This document shows positions 57,780 through 64,000 of a stretch of DNA of 64,000 nucleotides, one piece after another. Source of the stretch: Cryptomeria japonica (Eukaryota > Streptophyta > Pinopsida > Cupressales > Cupressaceae). The position numbers and the translations under genes were made by a program. Numbering within the stretch: position 1 is the first letter of the stretch; every line of letters begins with the position of its first letter. Below the pieces are notes generated by a model, which ran no database searches, was not told where the DNA came from, and was given only the letters and a program-made list of their open reading frames with translations. The stretch is from positions 185,860,449 to 185,924,448 of the forward strand of contig NC_081411.1 in the NCBI RefSeq assembly GCF_030272615.1, written 5' to 3'.

Positions 57780-58891
57780 TGATGAATACTAAGAGGGGGG
57801 GTGAATAAGTATACGAAAAAATGCTGAATACAAACTCTTAAATAGTTTAACAGATAACCAGTACAATAGATTTACTAACAAACTGGTTAAGATAAATGCA
57901 AACCAAATAGCAAATAAAGCATTCACCCACAAGAGAACAATCACCACAACACAAGATGTTTTGATGTGGAAACCCAAATGGGAAAAACCACGGTGAGCAA
58001 AAACTCACAAGTAACTATCTGTAGAATAGAAACTAGACCAGTTAAGGTTAGACCAGTTAAGGTCATACAATGTTCTTCACTAGAACAAATCCTGTTAGGA
58101 ATCTAGATCTCTGTTAGGAGATAAGTTCTATTAAAGACTACCTTGTGAGAGGATTTCAGATTCATAGTTGTGAACCACCTTGTTAGAGGATTTACAAAGG
58201 CTTTGCTAGGCCTACCCGATTAAGGGTTTCAGACTTGTCGAAGATATGAATAATCAACAAGTAGATGATCTAGATACTAGCACAGTATTCTTGATTAGAT
58301 CCTTGATAGCTCATTGTTAATGCACATTTAGCATTACTTCAGTCTTTAATATCTCCATACTCTCTTTCTTCACACAGACCTAATCTTCTCTTCTATGACT
58401 GCACATACAAACCCTCATCAACAACTAAAACCCTAGACATGATGTCCTTATAAAGGAGTCTGATTTCATGTCAGTCCAATAGGATTAAATTACAAGTTCT
58501 TAGGTTCAGTGCATCTAGAAACATTTGGTAACATGACATAAAAGCACTACCAAAGTGTCAGTGGATGGTAACTCATCACAGAAATATCGGTTCATACAAT
58601 TTACCGATTACCCGTTGTCAAAGTGAAGACTGGAAAAATTTTAACTACCGCTTTGTTCCTTCATACTGCTTGAGATTCTTGAACTACTTGAGGTCTTCAT
58701 ACTGCTTGGGGTCTTCAGTCACTTTGTGACCAGTAAATATCTTCTGCAGAACACCAATAGTCTAAAGACTATAACACATAATACCAGATGGAACAATTAC
58801 CGGTTGAGCATAACTCATACATAAAGAAAGTGATCACAAAAAAAGTGTGTGTCCATCAATGACAGTCACAACATCATCAAAAATGACAACA
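57780..58891 (-). repeat. E 3' LTR
   Basis: 1,112 bp. On the - strand it starts TGTTGTCATTTTTGATG and ends TTAGTATTCATCA, as C2. It keeps the TATA block (TTATAAAGG at 58448-58456) that C2's 3' LTR lost, and the core motif at 57969-57997 (inverse). Confidence 0.92.
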
Positions 58892-59107
58892 ATCTCCCCC
58901 TTTGGCATTGATGGCAACACTTATGAAAATTTTGACATCTAAGTGTTTTACAACAAAAATATGCCATAATCAAAATTACTCCCCCTAAGAATATACACTA
59001 TCCCTTTTTGTAGAAAATACAATGTATACAACTCCCTTAAAGAGGTAACATGAAAGTATACATGAAATGGTAACATTCACCAAAATTTTAAATACTAGTC
59101 CCCCTTT
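58892..59107 (-). other. E triple polypurine tract region
   Basis: On the - strand, CCAAAGGGGGAGAT abuts the LTR (58892-58905), CTTAGGGGGAGT is at 58978-58989, and AAAGGGGG is at 59100-59107. Spacing matches C2 and D. Confidence 0.85.
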
Positions 59108-59174
59108 GCCAACAATGACAAAGTAATGTAGAATAACCCCTATTTCTCATTATCATTAAAAAGTGAGTAAATGT

Positions 59175-62100
59175 TTATGACAATAAGGAATGAAACTTGT
59201 CAAATACCAATTTAAAATCTTGCATAAAAGTCTTCATGGCTAATGACCATGACTCAAGTAATGAGGTAGCAACCTCACTTTCCATCTACATTTGAGATAT
59301 GTGTTCTTCCATGGCATCAATGGTACTCATCTCTTGAGTTACCATTAAGGCTTCCAGATTGAGAAAGCACTTATAAAGTATTTGTAGTCTGGGTAATAAG
59401 ACTAGTTGAAGCTCCTGCAAATCTCTTTACCGGTTGCTAATCTCCAATTCTATCCTGGTAGACTGAAGTTGATACTAGTGAACTGTTTGCCCATATGTAG
59501 TGAAAGAATCATATGGCATCTTGAAGTTTCTTATGTACATCTATAAATCTGATTGGATTTTATCCTTTTGTGTGAGCACATCATCGCAAAATAGATGGGG
59601 TTGGCTGATTTTGCTCAACAATAGTTTGCCCTCATCCATAGCATCTCTTATATCCTTCTATTGTTTCTGAAGTTGAGACCAGAGCTCATTCAGTTTCTTG
59701 ACTAAGACAGTGTTGAGTACCTTGTCATGCTTCTTCTTTGCATTTGCTTTGGCAACTTGTTCTAGGCATTATACCTAGTCCTCTACAATGGTACATAGAA
59801 GTTTCAGTTTGGCCAGAGAAGAATTAGTACTGGGGAGGTTAGTACCTAGAATCAAATTGGTGAGGGTGTCAGCTGTAGTTTGAATGACATCTCGTTCCTT
59901 TTTCCTCCTCAATGTTTCCAATCTTTCTTGTGCAAGCTTTATGCTTTGCATCAGCTCTGATTCATTTGTAGATTGGAGATCAATAGGACTAGTGATGTCA
60001 ACTGGTTTGGCTTGACCATAGTTACCTTTGGAGTCTCTTCTTGTTTGGCTTTCTTTATTTCCTCCTTCTATGTGGCTTTTTTCTTTTCTTCTTCTTCTTT
60101 CATTATTTCTTCTTTCTTATTATCTTCCTCCTGCTTCTTCTTTCCTTCCTCCTTTTTCTTCTTCTCCTCTTCTCTTCTCTTCTCCTCTTCTTTCCTCTTC
60201 CCCTCTTCTTTCCTTTTCTCCTCTTCTTGTTTCCTCTTGTCTTCTTCTTTCTTTTTCTCCTCCTCTTTCTTTTTCTCTTCCTCTTTCTTTTTCACTTCCT
60301 CTTTCTCCGCTTTCTCCTTTGCAGCCTTTTCCTTGTCCAGTTTCTCCTTTTCTACTTGTTCTTTATCCCGCTTCTCCTTCTCTATTTTTTATTTATCTTA
60401 TTTCTTCTTCTGTATGTCCGAAGTGACATCTTCATCATCCAATGCTTCAACATCACTAGTGTCAACCTATTCTGTAACTCTTTCTCCTTCACCATCAAGT
60501 ACCTCATCCGGCTTGGCTGAGGATAGGTTAGGGTCTTTTTTAGCCTTCTTGCTAGCCTCAGACACTTGGTGCAACTGGACAACAAATTTGGCATGCAGAT
60601 GAGTGTCCTTCTCTACTTCAAAGGTTCTACCTTCTAGCAGCCCAAGTCTTCTTCTTCTCATGAAGAAGAGACCTTTATGCATGTCCATTATCTCAAATAA
60701 TTCAGAATTGGAGGCTTCATGAAAGTACTGAGCAAATACTTTCTCCCTTATTTTCCATTCTTTATCTATGGCAATGCGCCATTTGTTGTCCAAAGAATTG
60801 TATAAAGAATCAAGTGTCACTAATCTAATTTCAGATGGCGACCGATCATTTACACACAAATATTTTATCATTTCCTGCACTACTTCTTCCTTCTCATTAT
60901 CAGAAAAATCATCAAAATATTCTTTTATGTCATCAAGAACCTTTCTCTTATTATTCTTTAAAGTCCTTTGACAATGCATCAGAGGCTTGTAAGAAGGGAT
61001 GTCTATATTTACCAGTGTTGATGATGCAAGTGCAGTACCGATAGATTTAGCCTTCTTTATTGATTGCCTGGTTTTCTTGGGCTGCACTTCTGGTTCGATA
61101 TCCTCTAACTCCAGAGAGTTGTTTTTGGTCTTTTGCTTCCTTTCAAATACTTTAGTGTGTGCAACTTATGGTTTCTTCTTGGAAGGTGATCGCTTGGTCA
61201 CTTTAGGACTTGCTGAGGTAACCGGTGCTGGTACCGATGGCACTGCCTTGCCCTTTTTCACCATAGGATTGTCAACCACTATTATCCTCTCTAAGTAAGT
61301 GTCGGTTCACCTTTTATTCACATCAAGAGGTGAGGCAAGCAAGGTAGAGGCATACCCATCTAACATTTCATACATCACCTCATATCCCATAGGTTCTACT
61401 TCTTTCTTTCTGGGCTCTACCGCTTCCATTATACATTCATCTACTTTTATAGTAAAGCAGATATACTCTTCATATTTCTTGACAATATCTCTAGATATCC
61501 TCATCCTTTGACTCATCTTCCACTTGAATTCATCAAAATATTTATTCAAGACCTCAAGATATCTGTTTCCCACCGCTTAGAGACTTTCCCTAATTTGTTT
61601 AGTAACCAGTTGGTCAGGAGACCATTGAATATCACCAACTCCTGGGATATAGCCTTGGAAGTAGAAAAATAGCCCGACCAAAAGTTGTCCAAATATGAAC
61701 CTCAGAGCACTATCCTATTTGATGGACTTTAGGTTTAGTAGAAGTTGTTTTTGCAAACAAGTACACAGATCAAATGAGGTGTCTTCCTTGATCATTTTGT
61801 ATGCGACATTCACTGCAGCAGCAGGGACAAAGTTTATTTGGCTAGCATAAAACACTCGGTAGCCAATCACCATGCAGACATACTTGACCAAATCATCTTT
61901 GATGGGATTGATAGTCATTCCACGTTGATCGCTTAGTCATTTCAGTCTTGGTGAATTTCCTTAGGGCAGGCACCTTACCAATGTTGCAGAAACTGGTGAT
62001 GGCATGAATTGCTTCAGGTGTTATGTCATGCGTCCTCTCAAGATACATTTTGTCACCATGAAATCTACTTAGGATGATGCAGATGTGTTCTTCAATGAAC

Positions 62101-62375
62101 TCTTCAAGAAAATAAACAACATTATGTAGTTTCTTCCTCTCTAGGATGTTGTATTCCGGTTTAATTTTCTTGTCATCCCCATAGAATAGACCTAGCTGGG
62201 AATGAATCGCTAGGAATCCTAGGTCTTCCAATTTATAGTCAATGTACCCTAAAATATCTTCCTCAATAATGACTCTAGTAGGTATTTGGGAAAGGGCATT
62301 GTATTTCATTTTTCTTTGAATAAATTCAGCTGAGTCCATAGGTACACTAGAACTGGAGTGCAATGCAGAAGCCAT
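59175..62375 (-). pseudogene. E ORF2: large conserved protein of unknown function
   Basis: About 1,067 codons from ATG 62375 (MASALHSSSSVPMDS) to TAA 59175-59177. The N-terminal domain has IHSQLGLFYGDDKKIKP, IILSRFHGDKMYLER, MVIGYRVFYAS and MGYEVMYEMLDGYASTLL. The hinge is RQSIKKAKS, followed by YFDDFSDNEKEEVVQEMI, SPSEIR and RRRRLGLLEGR blocks. A Lys/Glu tract (60080-60380) precedes a C-terminal coiled coil that matches C2 (KKLNELWSQLQK, PYDSFTTYGQT). The last part, STIDAMEEHISQM and SLLESWSLAMK, is shared with C2 beyond C2's first stop, so it is part of the protein. Several stops and frame changes. No known family recognised. Confidence 0.75.
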
Positions 62376-62780
62376 GATTAACAAGAATTTCAAGAAATAC
62401 CTTCACAATTTTGAAATTTAGGGTTTGCCAATGCAACTCACACCATACCACTTCGGTTGCTTGCTTACCGCTTAGTGTTCTTCACTGATAGGTTGAAAAT
62501 ATCTCTAGATTCTTCTGCAAGATTTTAATTCTCTCTGAATCGCAAGTGGAATCACCTTTTGTCGCTCTTGAAAATGACATTAAGAATCCCTTTTAAACAA
62601 ATTCTTCACCTACCATAATAAATGCTTCCACCGTTAGGGTACAAACCCTAATTTTGCCTTTTACCACTTCAAAAGCTTCTACCGATTGATAGGTAACATA
62701 TACTGGTTTGGGTCTTTACCAATACAAGCCGAGGGTTCAAAACATTTCACCGATTTGTTCCCCCTAAGCTTTTCTAAAGC

Positions 62781-64000
62781 TCAGTTTGCTGGTTCAGAGA
62801 CTTCCACACTAGGTGTAGAAACCAGTTCATCCTGTGACACTTCTTTAGATTTCTTTTTCCAAGTTTTATCCATTCCCACTTGAACGGATTCAACATCAAT
62901 CTTCCCTTCTGGAGTGATTGGTATATCATCTGATAGGTTCTTTCTCATTCTGTAGGTTCTAGCAGTGTGCCCTAGTTTGTTGCAATGAGAGCATACCATT
63001 CCAGGTGATCTCTGTGGTCCATTATTCATACTACCATTCCTCCTTCTGCATGTTGCAGCAATGTGACCGCTTCCATGACAGATCATACAAGTTGTTCTCC
63101 AACTGGTTGCTGCTTGATAGCCACCTGACCGATGGTCATAGGTATTATACCGGTTGGGATTCCGGTTCACAGAGGGTTTCAAGAAAACTCCTTGAGTCCT
63201 TTGTAGATATCTCCTAGTGTTGTGCACAGCTGACCTGCATTGAAATTCTCTATGCCCAAACTTGCTACATGTATAGTGATTTCCATTGAATCTTTTGGAT
63301 CTAGGCTTATTGTTTAGAAAATAAGGAAAATTATTGTAGGCCTTATTTCTACACACATTAGTAGTATGTCCTTCTTTGAGACAATTAAAGTAAACAAGTT
63401 TAAACTTTTTCTTACCTTTGTCCTTTGATGTTGGTTGCTTCTTTGATGCTACATCTTTTGTTCTAGAGGTCTCACCTTCCTCATAACTAGAGAAACCAAG
63501 TCCAGTGGTATTCTTTACCGGTTCAGCTGACTCAAGCTTTTACTCTAGCTTAATAGCACTCTGATTGAATTTGGCAAGTATTTCCTTTCACTCAGTGAGT
63601 TCCTTGGAAATAGCAGCATTGGATTCCTTCAAGGTTGCATTCTCAGAAATAGATATGTTTAGTTCACCTTCCATTTCTTCTTTTTCCACTTTACTTTCTT
63701 GGAGATGAGCAGCAAGGGCACTAATTTCGCGCTTTAGCTTGGAGATCTCATGATCTTTGTCTTTTACCAGATCTTCAGCTTTCCTTTGGTTCTCAAACTC
63801 TTGACACATTCTGATAGTCAGTCCTTCCAGTTCCCTTCTCAAGTTGGCATTAGATTCATTCAATTTTTCAACTTCTTCAACTAGGGTCTTCATGTTTGCT
63901 TCATCAGAAGAACCATTTTCAGTAAGCTCCATTAATTTCTTAGCATGCTCTCTTCATTTGGCCAAAGAGGCTTTATACTTGACTTTGAGTTCATCATAGG
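62781..64000 (-). pseudogene. E ORF1: coiled-coil protein with four CCHC knuckles, 5' end outside the window
   Basis: Same layout as C2 ORF1. The coiled coil is LNESNANLRRELEGLTIRMC and neighbours. The knuckles are YFNCLKEGHTTNVC, YTCSKFGHREFQC, CMICHGSGHIAATC (intact) and CSHCNKLGHTARTY, with missing Cys at positions that differ from C2. So C2 plus E together show every Cys of knuckles 1, 3 and 4. Stops near 63586 and 63540. At the site of C2's ATG 27349 this copy has AAA, so that ATG is not the ancestral start. Confidence 0.82.

Larger units (their letters stand above)
40714..64000 (-). mobile_element. Element J: Ty1/copia retrotransposon on the - strand, partial on the right, interrupted by F, D, K and E
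   Basis: Its 3' LTR is 40714-42088 joined to 54437-54573. The polypurine tract is 54574-54587 and pol is 54904-57779, where E cuts in. The remaining 5' part lies beyond the right edge. The integrase, RT and RNase H blocks are copia-type and close to C1's but not identical. Four levels of nesting (J, F, D, K) can be read from precise target duplications. Confidence 0.8.
57780..64000 (-). mobile_element. Element E: pol-less LTR retrotransposon close to C2, partial on the right
   Basis: The 3' LTR is 57780-58891 and the polypurine tract 58892-58905. ORF2 is on the - strand 62375-59175, and ORF1 from 62781 to the window end. It interrupts J's GAG-pre-integrase (WVEGL codons). The left target site would be TAGAC. 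The 5' LTR and primer site must lie within about 110 bp beyond 64000, judging from C2. There is no pol. LTR and proteins are close to C2. Confidence 0.9.

Noticed and set aside
1-64000. tRNA, rRNA, microRNA hairpin, CRISPR or host gene with introns
   Set aside because: None was supported. TTGGTATCAGAGC runs are primer sites, not tRNA genes. Direct repeats are LTRs.

Overview
This window is a block of nested long-terminal-repeat (LTR) retrotransposons. There is no recognisable host gene, tRNA, rRNA, CRISPR array or bacterial-type operon. The AT-rich composition, large Ty3/gypsy LTRs, Ty1/copia elements primed by initiator-Met tRNA, and recurrent C-to-T nonsense codons point to a large, methylated plant genome. 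A gymnosperm is my guess, but the sequence does not prove it.

Layout, in the names used below. Element B is a Ty3/gypsy element on the + strand, from beyond the left edge to 39049. Its 5' LTR is split by element A, a related gypsy element on the - strand (183-17862). A is itself split inside its reverse transcriptase by C1, a Ty1/copia element on the - strand (2944-10275, TSD CACAC). C1 carries a short polyA-ended retro-insertion (8432-8957, 16-bp TSD). B's integrase is broken twice: by solo LTR H (24532-25631) and by C2 (26073-33652, TSD CTATC). B ends with a polypurine tract at 35397 and a ~3.6-kb 3' LTR. After an unassigned gap (39050-40713) comes copia element J on the - strand, which runs off the right edge. 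Solo LTR F (42089-54431) sits in J's 3' LTR. D (43174-53965, TSD TTATT) sits in F, and K, a 4.2-kb solo-LTR-like insertion (49324-53519, TSD GGTTT), sits in D's 3' LTR. Element E (57780 to beyond 64000, - strand) sits in J's pol.

The most interesting content is the trio C2, D and E. Each has copia-type LTRs, a Met-tRNA primer site (seen in C2 and D) and a copia-type polypurine tract, but no protease, integrase, reverse transcriptase or RNase H. Each carries instead ORF1 (coiled coil plus four CCHC zinc knuckles) and ORF2, a ~1,070-1,110-codon reading frame. ORF2 has a conserved N-terminal domain, a basic hinge, a low-complexity core (Lys/Glu-rich in C2 and E, Gln-rich in D) and a coiled-coil C-terminus. 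D is clearly diverged from C2/E, yet order and length are kept. This looks like a lineage of pol-less elements mobilised in trans. Whether it has been described cannot be judged here. In the gypsy elements A and B an extra RNase-H-like domain lies between protease and RT.

All coding regions are decayed by stops and frameshifts, so they are annotated as pseudogenes. No restored sequence is given.
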